Of a stretch of 64,000 nt of DNA, positions 1-8,673 are shown piece after piece. The notes under the pieces were generated by a model. It was not told where the DNA came from and did not search any database. It saw only the letters and a list, made by a program, of their open reading frames with translations. A program made the position numbers and the translations under genes. Source of the stretch: Rhizobium leguminosarum bv. trifolii WSM2297 (lineage in GTDB: Bacteria; Pseudomonadota; Alphaproteobacteria; Rhizobiales; Rhizobiaceae); assembly GCF_000271845.1 (NCBI RefSeq), contig NZ_JH719395.1:4221186-4285185 (forward strand), in the 5' to 3' direction. The stretch's first letter is position 1. Every line of letters starts with the position of its first letter.

Positions 1-489
1 CAGTCGACCTCGGGCGCCACCCACCTCATCAAGGTTGCCTGCGAGGCCGCACTCGGCAGGCGCGACAGCGTCAGTGTCTATGGCATCGATTATCCCACCC
101 ACGACGGCACCGGCGTGCGCGACTACATCCATGTCAGCGATCTTGTCGACGCCCATCTTAAAGCGCTGCAGCACTTGCGCAGGGGCAAGGGCTCGCTCGT
201 TGCCAATTGCGGTTATGGCAGCGGCTATTCCGTGCTCGACGTCTTGAACATGGTCACCCGCCTGCACGGACATTCCTTCAAGATCCATATGGCGCCGCGC
301 CGTCCCGGCGATTCGGCAAGCGTCGTCGCCGACGCTTCGCTCGCCCGGCAGGTGCTCGACTGGAAGCCGCGGCACGATTCGCTCGAAACCATCGTCCAGA
401 GTTCGCTCGATTGGGAACTGTTCCTGTCGAACAGAAACGTCGAGGACCTGCACGGCATCCACCGGGCGCTCGCCGCCGCTTCGTTCTGA
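1..489 (+). CDS. UDP-glucose 4-epimerase (GalE/ExoB-like), C-terminal part
   Basis: The reading frame is open from the first base, so the gene starts before the window; about 162 C-terminal residues are present. The reading DYIHVSDLVDAHLKAL is the hallmark C-terminal substrate-domain segment of UDP-glucose/UDP-galactose 4-epimerases of the extended SDR family. It is followed by the usual GxGxxxSVLDV and RRPGDxxxxxADxxxA stretches. The Rossmann domain and YxxxK catalytic pair lie outside the window. The enzyme interconverts UDP-glucose and UDP-galactose in the cytoplasm; in rhizobia the exoB product supplies UDP-galactose for exopolysaccharide and lipopolysaccharide. The family call is firm; assignment as the exoB copy is inference, because rhizobia often carry several paralogues. 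Confidence 0.88.
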   Translation, partial: QSTSGATHLIKVACEAALGRRDSVSVYGIDYPTHDGTGVRDYIHVSDLVDAHLKALQHLRRGKGSLVANCGYGSGYSVLDVLNMVTRLHGHSFKIHMAPRRPGDSASVVADASLARQVLDWKPRHDSLETIVQSSLDWELFLSNRNVEDLHGIHRALAAASF

Positions 490-598
490 ACGCAACCGAC
501 TGTTGACCTCCCTGCGCCGGCGGGGCCCCGCATGCCATTATGTGAATAAGGAAAATCAAGCTTTCTCTGGCGGGCTCTGGGCCGAGGGAAAAGAGAAG

Positions 599-2560
599 AT
601 GAAGAACTTTCTGGCCTCATTGCGCCTGCAAAAAGACAATCCGACGTTTCTGATGGCGCAGTTCCGGGCCCTGTCGTCGCAGATCCCCATTCTCTATGTC
701 CTGCTCGTCATCAACGCCCTGGCGGTGGCGATCACCCACGTGGAATCCGCACCGCTCTGGCTCTCGCTTTACATCCCTGTGGCCTTGAGCGTCGTCTGTA
801 TCTTCCGTCTCTGCTGGTGGGAAATCAGGGGCAAGGAAAACATAACAGCCGAGCGGGCCTACAGGCTGATGAAGGTCACCATCGTCGGCGCTTGTGTCCT
901 CTCCGCCGCGTTCGGCGGCTGGGCGATCGCACTCTACCAATATGGCGATGCTTACCAGCAAGGCCAGATTGCCTATTTCCTCGTGGTCACAGGGATTTCC
1001 TGCATCTTCTGCCTGATGCATCTGCCGATGGCGGCGGCGATCACCACGCTCATCACCTTCTCGGCCATGGTCGCGACCTTCATGTTCTCGGGCAATCCGG
1101 TTTTTGTCGCCACCGCCGTCAGCGGCCTCTTCCTAATCCTGCCCTTCCTCAGGGTGATCGACAGCTATTTCCAGAATTTCGTCGGCCTCGTGCAGTTGAC
1201 CGAGGAGTTGAAGCAGAAGCGGGCGGAGGCCGAGGAACTCAACCTCGTCAACAGCCGCAACGCGCTGCATGACCAGCTGACAGGCCTCGCCAACCGCCGC
1301 AGCTTCTTTCTCTCGCTGGAACAACGGCTGCAGAGGCATCCGTCCTCGCCGCCCGTCCTCGGCATTCTCGATCTCGATGGTTTCAAGCCCGTCAACGATG
1401 TCTTCGGCCATGCCGCCGGCGATCTCGTGCTCAAGGAGACGGCCCGCCGCTTCACCGCGCTGGTCGGCGAAGAGGGCATCGTCTCCCGCCTCGGCGGCGA
1501 TGAGTTCGGCATCATCTTCCCCTGTTCGATGACACGCCAGGCGATCGCCGATCTCGGCCAGGCGCTCTGCGCTGCCGTCCGCGATCCCTACGAAATCCCC
1601 GACGGCTCGGTCCGTGTTTTCGGTTCCTGCGGCATCGTCTATCCCGAGATCGGCCAATACACCGCCGAGGATCTCTACGAGAAAGCGGATTTCGCCCTCT
1701 ACCAGGTCAAGAGCAAGCGCAGCAGCGGCGTCGAATTCTTCTCGGCCGAGCACGAGAAGATCCTGTCGCAGCGCCACCTGATCGAACTCGAGCTGCAGGC
1801 GAATGACTTCGCCAGTGAATTGAAACTCGAATATCAGCCGATCGTCGAATTGAAGAGCGGCCGCGTCGTCGGTTACGAGGCGCTCGCCCGCTGGGATAGC
1901 GCCCGCTTTGGCCGCATCAGTCCCGATGCCTTCATTCCCGCTGCCGAGCGCACCGCCGTCATCGGCCGGATGACGCGCATCCTTTTTGCCAAGGCGCTCG
2001 AAGCGCTGGCGATCATTCCGCGCCATCTCAAGCTCTCCTTCAATCTCTCGGCGCGCGATATCTGCGATCATGAGACATCGATGGCGCTGCTCGCCATGAT
2101 CACCCGCTCCGGCATCGATCCCAGGCGCATCGAATTCGAGATCACCGAGACGGCGCTGCTTTCCGATTTCGACACCGCCGATCGGGTCATCACCATGCTG
2201 CGCGCCGCCGGCATATCGATCGCGCTTGACGATTTCGGCACCGGCTTTTCGAGCCTCAGCCATATTCATCGTCTTGCCTTCGACAAGCTGAAGATCGACA
2301 AGGCCTTCGTGATGAATTTCGATCGCGATGCCCGCTGCATGAACATCACCCGCTCGGTCGCCAATCTCTGCCAGAATCTCGGCATTGCCTCCGTCGCCGA
2401 AGGCGTCGAAAGCGAAGAGATCGCCGAGGGGTTGAAGGCGATGGGCGTTCGCCTGGCGCAGGGCTATTATTTCTCGCGGCCGCTGCCGCTGGAGCTTGCC
2501 ATCGATTATGCCGCACGGTGCGAGAGCACAGCGTCCGCCCGCAATTCGCTATCGGCCTGA
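599..2560 (+). CDS. Membrane GGDEF-EAL cyclic-di-GMP enzyme
   Basis: A 653-residue protein with an N-terminal hydrophobic region of about five or six membrane segments (residues ~28-195), a short coiled segment, a GGDEF domain with intact RLGGDEF near residue 299, and a complete EAL domain. The EAL domain carries YEAL, FNLSARD, ITET, DDFGTG, KIDK, AEGVES and QGYYFSRP. Both halves therefore keep the residues expected for diguanylate cyclase and c-di-GMP phosphodiesterase activity. No RxxD inhibitory site is found five residues before GGDEF (GEEG is there instead). The frame opens upstream at a TTG (503), but ATG 599 has a purine-rich site in front of it and begins just before the first membrane segment. 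It lies about 110 bases after the epimerase gene. Net catalytic direction cannot be told from sequence. Confidence 0.92.
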   Translation: MKNFLASLRLQKDNPTFLMAQFRALSSQIPILYVLLVINALAVAITHVESAPLWLSLYIPVALSVVCIFRLCWWEIRGKENITAERAYRLMKVTIVGACVLSAAFGGWAIALYQYGDAYQQGQIAYFLVVTGISCIFCLMHLPMAAAITTLITFSAMVATFMFSGNPVFVATAVSGLFLILPFLRVIDSYFQNFVGLVQLTEELKQKRAEAEELNLVNSRNALHDQLTGLANRRSFFLSLEQRLQRHPSSPPVLGILDLDGFKPVNDVFGHAAGDLVLKETARRFTALVGEEGIVSRLGGDEFGIIFPCSMTRQAIADLGQALCAAVRDPYEIPDGSVRVFGSCGIVYPEIGQYTAEDLYEKADFALYQVKSKRSSGVEFFSAEHEKILSQRHLIELELQANDFASELKLEYQPIVELKSGRVVGYEALARWDSARFGRISPDAFIPAAERTAVIGRMTRILFAKALEALAIIPRHLKLSFNLSARDICDHETSMALLAMITRSGIDPRRIEFEITETALLSDFDTADRVITMLRAAGISIALDDFGTGFSSLSHIHRLAFDKLKIDKAFVMNFDRDARCMNITRSVANLCQNLGIASVAEGVESEEIAEGLKAMGVRLAQGYYFSRPLPLELAIDYAARCESTASARNSLSA

Positions 2561-2638
2561 ACGCGATCAATCCTCGCTAATTCGACTGGAGCCACCATGC
2601 GTCGTCGTCTATGCATGGTTCAACAGCGGAGGTGAACC

Positions 2639-3682
2639 ATGCAGGACGGCGAAATCATCATTGAACGGCAAGGCACTACCGGCGTCATTCGGCTCAACCG
2701 GCCGCGGGCGCTGAACAGCCTGACGCTGCCGATGATCCGGACGATCACCGAGGCGCTTCATGGCTTTGCCTCTGATGCCGAGGTTGCGGCCGTTGTGATG
2801 ACGGGGGAGGGCGACCGCGGCTTCTGCGCCGGCGGCGATATCCGCGCTTTGCATGAGAGCGCCCGCACCGGAGATGGCCTGGCGGCAACCTTTTGGCGCG
2901 AGGAGTTCCGCCTCAACCATCAGATCGCCTCCTACCCCAAACCCTATGTGGCGCTGATGGACGGCATTACCATGGGCGGAGGCGTTGGCCTGTCGTCGCA
3001 CGGCCGCCACCGCATCGTCACCGAGCGCACGCGGCTCGCCATGCCCGAAACCGGCATCGGCTACGTCCCCGATGTCGGCGCCACCTGGCTGCTGCCGCAG
3101 GCACCGGGCGAGTCCGGAACATGGCTCGGCCTGACCGGCCTCGATATCGGCGCGGCCGACGCGATCCATGCCGGGCTTGCCGACCGTCAGATCGCTTCGT
3201 CGCGGCTTGGGGAGGTGATCGATGTTTTGTCGGCCCTGCCGCGGGGCAGCACCTCCGGCGATGTCGATGCGGTGCTGCAGGCGCTTTCCGAGCCTGCGGG
3301 AGAAAGCCGGCTCAGCCAGAATGCGGCGATGATCGATCGCACCTTTGGTTTCGACAGTGTCGAGGAAATCCTGGCAGCGCTTGCCGGGGAGGAGGGCGAC
3401 TTCGCCGCCGAGACCCGCCGGGTGATGCTGACCCGCTCGCCGACCAGCCTGAAGCTCGCTTTGACGCTGCTCCGAGCCGGCCGCCGCAGCGCTTCGCTTG
3501 CCGAATGCCTCAGCCGTGAACTCGGCGCCTGCCTGCAGATGCTGGATAATCCCGACTTCTTCGAAGGCATCCGCGCCGCCGTTATCGACAAGGACCGCAA
3601 TCCGAAATGGTCGCCGGCGTCAGTCGAGGCGGCCACCGTCGAGCGCTTCCTGAAACCGGCCGAGCCGCCGCTTTCGCTCTAG
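2639..3682 (+). CDS. 3-hydroxyisobutyryl-CoA hydrolase-like enoyl-CoA hydratase family protein
   Basis: A 347-residue crotonase-fold protein. Motifs in order are an N-terminal GVIRLNRPRALNSL, the oxyanion-hole segment FCAGGDIRAL, MDGITMGGGVGLS, and the MPETGIGYVPDVGATWLL segment that carries the acidic catalytic residue. The length and the PDVG motif fit 3-hydroxyisobutyryl-CoA hydrolases (about 350 residues) better than short-chain enoyl-CoA hydratases (about 260). Members hydrolyse 3-hydroxyisobutyryl-CoA in valine breakdown. The ATG follows a good AGCGGAGG site. No other valine-pathway gene is adjacent, so the substrate is inferred from the family only. Confidence 0.85.
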   Translation: MQDGEIIIERQGTTGVIRLNRPRALNSLTLPMIRTITEALHGFASDAEVAAVVMTGEGDRGFCAGGDIRALHESARTGDGLAATFWREEFRLNHQIASYPKPYVALMDGITMGGGVGLSSHGRHRIVTERTRLAMPETGIGYVPDVGATWLLPQAPGESGTWLGLTGLDIGAADAIHAGLADRQIASSRLGEVIDVLSALPRGSTSGDVDAVLQALSEPAGESRLSQNAAMIDRTFGFDSVEEILAALAGEEGDFAAETRRVMLTRSPTSLKLALTLLRAGRRSASLAECLSRELGACLQMLDNPDFFEGIRAAVIDKDRNPKWSPASVEAATVERFLKPAEPPLSL

Positions 3683-3784
3683 AGCGTTTCAGCTTTTCAC
3701 GGAAGCGCAGAACCGCTCGAACCTTTTGTTTTGACGCAATTCCGGACGGAAAACCGCTTCGCACTTTTCCTGGATTTGCTCTAA
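3681..3784. repeat. Dispersed palindromic intergenic element, copy A
   Basis: An element of about 104 bases begins in the stop codon of the hydrolase gene with AGAGC and ends with GCTCT just before the helicase stop. Inside are AACCGCT and GGAAAACCGCTTCGCAC segments like those of the other copies in this window. It sits between two convergent genes and could fold as a bidirectional terminator, but no clear U-tract is present. Confidence 0.5.
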
Positions 3785-3792
3785 ACCATTGC

Positions 3793-5853
3793 CTATCGCC
3801 ACATGCCGCGCATGCGGGCGCCGACATCGATTCGCACCTGCCGCGCCTGGGCTTGTGCGGCGGACTGCGATTTCACCTGCGGCCAGCTGCAGGCCTCGAA
3901 GAACTGCAGCAGGGTTGCCGGAATGAAGCGGCTCCGTGAGGCATAGACGTGCCGGTCGCCCTGCGCATTCTGCCCATAGGTGAAGAAGCGTTGCGGCACG
4001 ACGAGGTCGAGACCGTCCCGCGCACGCGTCATCGCCACGTAGAGCAGCCGGCGTTCCTCCTCGATTTCGGCGGTGGCGCCGACGGCGAGATCGCTCGGAA
4101 TGCAGCCGTCGACGACGTTCAGCATGAAGACCTTCGTCCATTCCTGGCCCTTGGCGGAATGAATGGTGGAAAGGATGAGATAGTCCTCGTCGAGCAGCGG
4201 CACGCCCGCCTGGTCGCTGGTCGCATCCGGCGGATCGAGGGTGAGTTCGGTGAGAAAACGCTCCCGCGAGGCATAACCGCCGGCAATCTGCTCGAGCTGC
4301 AGCAGATCGGCCTGCCGGGTCGCCGCGTCCTCATGCAGCCGTTCCAGATGCGGCGCGTACCATTGCCGCGCCAGTTCGATTTCCGCCGGCCAGCCGGCCT
4401 TGCCGGATTTCAGCTCCTGCAGCATCGATACGAACGCTGTCCAGTCGTCGCCGGAGCGTGGCGGCGCCGGCATTTCGGCCAGAGCCGATATCGGGCTTGC
4501 ATCCTCGGCCATCAGGTCGAGCGCCTTCTGCGCCGTCGACGGCCCGACACCCGGCAGGATCTGCATCAGCCGGAAGCCCGCCACCCGGTCGCGCGGGTTC
4601 TGCGCGAAACGAAGGGCGGCCAGCATGTCCTTGACATGGGCGCTGTCGAGAAATTTCAGCCCGCCGAACTTGACGAAGGGAATGTTGCGCCGGGTCAACT
4701 CGACCTCCAGCGGCCCGCTGTGATGCGAAGCGCGGAACAGCACGGCCTGCTGCTTGAGCGTCAGGCCTTCCTCGCGGTTGTCGAGCACCATGTCGGCGAC
4801 ATAACGCGCCTGGTCGGCCTCGTCGCGCACCGTGACGAGTCGCGGCCGCTCGGCCGATTGCCGCTCGGTCCACAGGTTCTTGGTGAAGCGCTCCGAGGCG
4901 AGATCGATGACGGCGTTGGCCGCCGCCAGGATCGGCTGCGTCGAGCGGTAGTTGCGGTCGAGCGTGACGATATTGGCAGCCGGGCTGAAGGCGGCGGGAA
5001 AATCGAGGATATTGCGCACCGTCGCCGCCCGGAAGGAATAGATCGACTGGGCATCGTCGCCGACGACGGTCAGCCCCTGGCCGCCCGGCTTCAGCGCCAT
5101 CAGGATCGAGGCCTGCAGCCGGTTGGTGTCCTGATATTCGTCGACCAGCACATGGTCGAAACGGCTGCCGATATCCTCGGCGATCACGCTCTCGCCGACC
5201 ATCTGCGCCCAGTAGAGCAGCAGGTCGTCATAATCGAGCACGTTCTGGCTCTGCTTCGCCTCGACATAACAGGCGAAAAACTCGCGCAGCTGTTTCTCCC
5301 AGGACGCGCACCAGGGAAAGGCATCGCGCAGCACCTGGTCGAGCGCGGTCTCCGAATTCACCGCCCGGGAATAGATCGCAAGGCAGGTGCCTTTGGCCGG
5401 AAACCGGCTTTCCGTTTTGGAGAAACCGAGATCGTGCCGGATGAGGTTCATCAGGTCGGCGCTGTCTTCGCGGTCATGGATGGTGAAATCGGCGTCGAGG
5501 CCGATTTGCTGGGCATAATCGCGCAACAGCCGCGCGCCGATGCCGTGGAAGGTGCCGGACCAGGCAAGCGCATCGGTCATGACGCCGGCATTCGAACCGA
5601 GCACATCGCGGCAGATGCGCTCGACGCGCCGCGCCATCTCGGCTGCGGCCCGGCGCGAGAAGGTCATCAGCAGGATGCGGCGGGGATCGGCGCCCTTGAC
5701 GATAAGATGGGCGACCCGATGCGCCAGCGTATTCGTCTTGCCCGAACCGGCACCGGCAATGACCAGCAGCGGCCCGGCAATATGGCTGCCGTCGGTGAGC
5801 GTGCCGTGCTCGACGGCCATGCGCTGCTGTGGATTGAGCTTTTCGAGGTACAT
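3793..5853 (-). CDS. UvrD/Rep/PcrA-type ATP-dependent DNA helicase
   Basis: A 686-residue superfamily 1A helicase. It opens with LNPQQRMAVEH (Q motif), has Walker A GAGSGKT at residues 34-40, motif Ia (LMTFSRRAAAEM), the DEYQDTN motif II, GDDAQSIYSFRAA motif III, LDRNYRS motif IV, STIHSAKGQEW motif V and EERRLLYVAMTRARD motif VI. It unwinds DNA 3'-5' in repair and replication-fork processing. Length and motifs are complete. At under 700 residues it is the short PcrA-like form, probably a paralogue of the main uvrD rather than uvrD itself. It is convergent with the upstream hydrolase gene. Confidence 0.93.
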   Translation of the reverse strand: MYLEKLNPQQRMAVEHGTLTDGSHIAGPLLVIAGAGSGKTNTLAHRVAHLIVKGADPRRILLMTFSRRAAAEMARRVERICRDVLGSNAGVMTDALAWSGTFHGIGARLLRDYAQQIGLDADFTIHDREDSADLMNLIRHDLGFSKTESRFPAKGTCLAIYSRAVNSETALDQVLRDAFPWCASWEKQLREFFACYVEAKQSQNVLDYDDLLLYWAQMVGESVIAEDIGSRFDHVLVDEYQDTNRLQASILMALKPGGQGLTVVGDDAQSIYSFRAATVRNILDFPAAFSPAANIVTLDRNYRSTQPILAAANAVIDLASERFTKNLWTERQSAERPRLVTVRDEADQARYVADMVLDNREEGLTLKQQAVLFRASHHSGPLEVELTRRNIPFVKFGGLKFLDSAHVKDMLAALRFAQNPRDRVAGFRLMQILPGVGPSTAQKALDLMAEDASPISALAEMPAPPRSGDDWTAFVSMLQELKSGKAGWPAEIELARQWYAPHLERLHEDAATRQADLLQLEQIAGGYASRERFLTELTLDPPDATSDQAGVPLLDEDYLILSTIHSAKGQEWTKVFMLNVVDGCIPSDLAVGATAEIEEERRLLYVAMTRARDGLDLVVPQRFFTYGQNAQGDRHVYASRSRFIPATLLQFFEACSWPQVKSQSAAQAQARQVRIDVGARMRGMWR

Positions 5854-5939
5854 CCAGCCGTCCGGTCGGGCTTCCGCAGAATCACTGGGGAAAGATTAGA
5901 TGTTCCTTGAATGTTCGCGATTTCAGCCGCTGTCAAGTC

Positions 5940-6046
5940 TAGAGCATGTCGCGCAAAACTGTGCAGCGATTTTGCGACAACGACATGCGTAAAAACAAAG
6001 ACTGAAAGCACATCACACGATTCAAATTTGACGCGACGTGCTTTAG
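5940..6046. repeat. Dispersed palindromic intergenic element, copy B
   Basis: It starts TAGAGCATGTCGCGCAAAA and ends CGACGTGCTTTAG, forming partly complementary ends. The first 50 bases match copy C (14137-14187, inverted) at nearly every position, including GTGCAGCG, TTTTGCGA and AACGACATGCG. It lies between the helicase start and the lipoprotein gene stop, outside any plausible CDS. Confidence 0.7.
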
Positions 6047-6057
6047 CGCGGCAAGCC

Positions 6058-6339
6058 TCAATCGGGGAAATCCGGCCCGACCACGCGCCGCACCAGTTTG
6101 AGGCTGCGATCCGGCTGCAGAATATAGGTTTCCTCCACCCGCTGGCCGGTCTCGTTGTAGAACTGATTGTAGACGGCGCTGCCGACCGGCGATTTGGTGA
6201 GCTTCGTTCGCGGCTGGCCGCCATAGGTGATGCTGCCGGGGATCGGTTCCAGCGCCGGCCCCTCGGCCGAGGAGCAGCCGGAAAGCAAAACCCCGGCAAA
6301 CAATGCCCCGGAGAATAGGGCGGGCAGAACCGCTTTCAT
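6058..6339 (-). CDS. Small lipoprotein, unknown function
   Basis: A 93-residue protein with a type II signal peptide: MKAVLPALFSGALFAG followed by the lipobox LSGC, with the predicted lipidated cysteine near residue 20. The mature part is short, proline- and glycine-rich, and ends RRVVGPDFPD. The chosen ATG (6339) has AAAGAGGG nine bases upstream; an ATG three codons earlier would put that site directly against the start codon. It is probably anchored in the outer or inner membrane facing the periplasm. I do not recognise a named family. Confidence 0.75.
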   Translation of the reverse strand: MKAVLPALFSGALFAGVLLSGCSSAEGPALEPIPGSITYGGQPRTKLTKSPVGSAVYNQFYNETGQRVEETYILQPDRSLKLVRRVVGPDFPD

Positions 6340-6453
6340 CGTCGTCATCCCTCTTTCGACTGCAGCCAAATATGGAAATCGCAGCCCCTTTCGCCAAGGG
6401 CCGCAACGAAATGCCTCGCTGCGGCGTTAACCCGGATCAACCAACAGGAGACG

Positions 6454-6720
6454 GTGAAGGTGCTTGGGGTTCCGGCATTCATGGCGCATGAAGATTCCGG
6501 CGGCGAGGGTCACGGCGACGCGGCGACCCGCGCCTCGGTCGAGGGCGCCCTTCATGCGGCCGCCGATCTCGACGCCGATGAAATCATCGTCAGCACATCG
6601 GGCGCCTATGTCATTCTCGAAGGTTTCGTGCACCAGCGCGGCGATGTCGAGCGCGCCATCGAGATCGCCGAGAGCATCGTCGGCCGCGGTTATGTGCGCA
6701 GTCGCCTGCTGCGGCGCTGA
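6454..6720 (+). CDS. BON-domain protein
   Basis: An 88-residue protein. Its central part (ATRASVEGALHAAADLDA, then IIVSTSGAYVILEGFV, then DVERAIEIAESIVG) follows the BON pattern of an alpha helix, a beta hairpin with a conserved glycine, and a second helix. BON domains occur in OsmY-like and other envelope proteins and are thought to bind membranes or ligands. There is no signal peptide with the GTG start used here, which follows AGGAG closely. A downstream ATG (6481) would also leave the domain intact. Confidence 0.72.
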   Translation: MKVLGVPAFMAHEDSGGEGHGDAATRASVEGALHAAADLDADEIIVSTSGAYVILEGFVHQRGDVERAIEIAESIVGRGYVRSRLLRR

Positions 6721-6777
6721 GGGAACCAAGTGACTTCCCGCGTGTTGAAATGCCGGATCGAAACGCGGGAGACCATC

Positions 6778-7038
6778 ATGCAGTTGCTTCTTCGCCTCTG
6801 GGCAACGACCTTGATTAGTTGCGGTGTCTTTGCCGGCTCCGCCTATGCTTCGCTTGAAACCGGCGCGAACTATTCGGCGCTGCCGAAAGACCAGATCGCC
6901 CTCAACGAATATACCGAGACGACTGTCTGCCAGCCGGCGGAGCCGCACTACCTGCCGTCCTTCATCCGCGCAGTGGATGGCACGATCATCGGCGTCGGTT
7001 ATATCGAGGTGGAGAATGAGGCCGGCGCGGCCTGCTGA
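6778..7038 (+). CDS. Small secreted protein, unknown function
   Basis: An 86-residue protein that begins with a typical Sec signal peptide (MQLLLRLWATTLISCGVFAG, cleavage after AYA). A mature part of about 60 residues follows, with two cysteines (TVCQPAEPHY and the C-terminal AAC). The ATG at 6778 follows GCGGGAGACC. It lies close behind the BON gene on the same strand and may be cotranscribed. The two cysteines could form a disulfide in the periplasm. No family recognised. Confidence 0.68.
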   Translation: MQLLLRLWATTLISCGVFAGSAYASLETGANYSALPKDQIALNEYTETTVCQPAEPHYLPSFIRAVDGTIIGVGYIEVENEAGAAC

Positions 7039-7304
7039 GCCATTCGGCTTGCTCAGACGAGGCTCGCCTGCGTCGCCGCAGAGGTGACGAGCCTCTGACC
7101 ATCATCATGATGGCTGGGCTTCTTCTATGAATACAGCGATACCCAGCGCAACGCCCGCTGCACCAAAACCCGGCACGGCTTCGAGGCAGGGTTAAAGAAA
7201 TTAAAGCGTTGCACCGTTCCGGCACGCTCCGTTTACGGAAATGCCGACCAAGGACCAGTTCAACGTGGCGGAGCGTGTTTTACGCGTCCCGCCCGACGGG
7301 CACG

Positions 7305-7547
7305 CTAATGCAGCTTCAGCTTCGCCTCTTCGGCCGCCGCCAGGAACTCGGCTCTCGCCTCTTCCACGCTCTTGCGCCCATCAAGTGCCGCCCGGCAGGT
7401 GCTGCGGGCCTTGATATAACGCAGCCCGCGCACGTTCGGCCAGAAATCCGCCAGGCATTTCAGCGCATCGAACGGCCCGTTGACCGTTCGCGCGTCGGCT
7501 CCTTCGAAATCAACCTTGACCGGGCTGTCCCATCTTTCAGTTGCCAT
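7305..7547 (-). CDS. DUF982 family protein
   Basis: An 80-residue protein starting MATERWDSPVKVDFEG, with the sequence ALKCLADFWPNVRG followed by A-RAALDGRKSVEEARAEF. This is the usual layout of the small DUF982 proteins found in many copies in Rhizobiales: an acidic strand region, a W-P segment, then a helical A-C-x4-G-R segment. Function unknown. The start at 7547 follows TGGAGGAGCATTG; the frame extends upstream, but that part lacks a ribosome-binding site. Confidence 0.8.
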   Translation of the reverse strand: MATERWDSPVKVDFEGADARTVNGPFDALKCLADFWPNVRGLRYIKARSTCRAALDGRKSVEEARAEFLAAAEEAKLKLH

Positions 7548-7812
7548 CAATGCTCCTCCACGATTGTTGACAGAAACAAAGTTGCAGCGCTTCCGCATTC
7601 CTCCATGGAGGCGCCGCCATAAGAGGCATTCTAGCGTGATTTTTGCGGTCAACAATGGTGAATCGTTTGTTGCCGATGAGGCGAAATGTCAGCTTGTGTG
7701 AGAGGGATCTTGGGTACGCGCAGGCCAGAAGGAATGTTGGGTAGTCGCAAATAAGTTGTATGGCGCCGGCCCGCTACCATCGTTACCATGCTCGGAAGGC
7801 TGAGGGCTCGAC

Positions 7813-8292
7813 TTGGGTTTAGATCGAAAATTGATCCAGGCTGCTTTTCTCTGCGGAGCGCTGGTTATGCCAGCGCTCGCCGCAGGCGCGGAGATATCGG
7901 CTGGGGACGCTTTCTTCTCGCGTCTTTCCATTGACGTAATTCCAAGACTGCAGCGAGCATATTTGCGGGTGACCCTGAGTCGCCACGGTGAAGGGACGGC
8001 GATAGATCTCGCTTCCCTTTTCATGGCAGAGAATGCTCCTCGCTGGTATATTGAAGGCATTGATGATGGAGTTTCCCCGCGACCCCACGCCCCGATTCCA
8101 GGCGAAGACCCGGTGATAACCGGAGAGCAGTACGAACTGTGGCAGTTATCCCCGTTCCTACCTTATTATCTCGACGTAACTGAAATTCCCGATTGCACTG
8201 CATGGCAGTCCGGTTGGTGCGGATGGCTGCGCCTCACCCTAACCGACCGGGGTCGAGCCACGGGTCTCGACCCGTCCTCCGGACCCCCGTAA
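7813..8292 (+). CDS. Hypothetical exported protein whose 3' end runs into a RIME-like element
   Basis: A 159-codon frame from a TTG start. Residues 5-26 (LIQAAFLCGALVMPALAAGA) look like a signal peptide, giving a periplasmic product. The middle (LRVTLSRHGEG, APRWYIEGIDDG, YELWQLSPFLPYYLDV, CTAWQSGWCGWLRLTL) is not low-complexity, but I do not recognise it. The last 20 or so residues are encoded by the palindromic element starting near 8230, so the original C-terminus may have been replaced. Codon use is less GC-biased than in neighbours. The start is uncertain. Confidence 0.45.
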   Translation: MGLDRKLIQAAFLCGALVMPALAAGAEISAGDAFFSRLSIDVIPRLQRAYLRVTLSRHGEGTAIDLASLFMAENAPRWYIEGIDDGVSPRPHAPIPGEDPVITGEQYELWQLSPFLPYYLDVTEIPDCTAWQSGWCGWLRLTLTDRGRATGLDPSSGPP

Positions 8293-8402
8293 ACGGGGCG
8301 AGGGGACGTGCCCTGCGAGAGGTTGGCGAGGGACGGAGAGGGCGCGGCATATCCCCTTCGCCCCGCAAGCGGGGAGAAGGTGGCGGCAGCCGGATGAGGG
8401 GC
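8230..8402. repeat. RIME-like palindromic mosaic element
   Basis: About 170 bases bounded by imperfect inverted ends (GCCTCACCCTAACC at the left, CGGATGAGGGGC at the right). It contains nested hairpins: GGTCGAG/CTCGACC, and CCCCGCAAGCGGGG flanked by CTTC/GAAG. This layout matches the Rhizobium-specific intergenic mosaic elements known to be scattered in rhizobial genomes. It overlaps the 3' end of the exported-protein frame and lies about 45 bases from tRNA-Thr. Confidence 0.75.
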
Positions 8403-8445
8403 AAGCCGAGCGTCCGAGAAATAATGTCTGATACCTGAGAAAAAC

Positions 8446-8520
8446 TGGTGCTGCCGAGTGGGATTGAACCACCGACCTCACCCTTACCAAGGGTGTGCTC
8501 TACCACTGAGCTACGGCAGC
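8446..8520 (-). tRNA. tRNA-Thr (GGT)
   Basis: Read on the minus strand the 75-base gene begins GCTGCCGTAGCTCAGTGG and ends GGCAGCACCA. The seven-base acceptor stem pairs, the D arm has the standard AGCTCAGTGGTAGAGC, and the anticodon loop TTGGTAA closed by CACCC/GGGTG gives anticodon GGT. The T arm is GTCGG-TGGTTCAATCC-CACTCGGC-like with TTC. The 3' CCA is encoded. It reads threonine ACC/ACU codons. Confidence 0.97.
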
Positions 8521-8673
8521 AGGACCAGACCGCGGAGCCGGGCGGCTCAATCGCGGGAACGGGGCGGCTATTGCCACAGCTTGACGGCAAGCGCAAGCAG
8601 CAAATTCCAACTTCGTGTGGATTGGCGTGTGAGGGCCTTTTGGATCGGCGCGAATTCGGCTAATCCTGTTTGC

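Noticed and set aside
3949..5910. A 653-codon open frame on the plus strand antisense to the helicase gene
   Set aside because: Its translation is rich in Arg, Gly, His and Asp with no family likeness, while the opposite strand has all helicase motifs. High-GC third positions keep antisense frames open.
7125..7200. Possible gene fragment encoding RNARCTKTRHGFEAG-like sequence
   Set aside because: Too short, no start or homology I can name, so it is not reported as a pseudogene.
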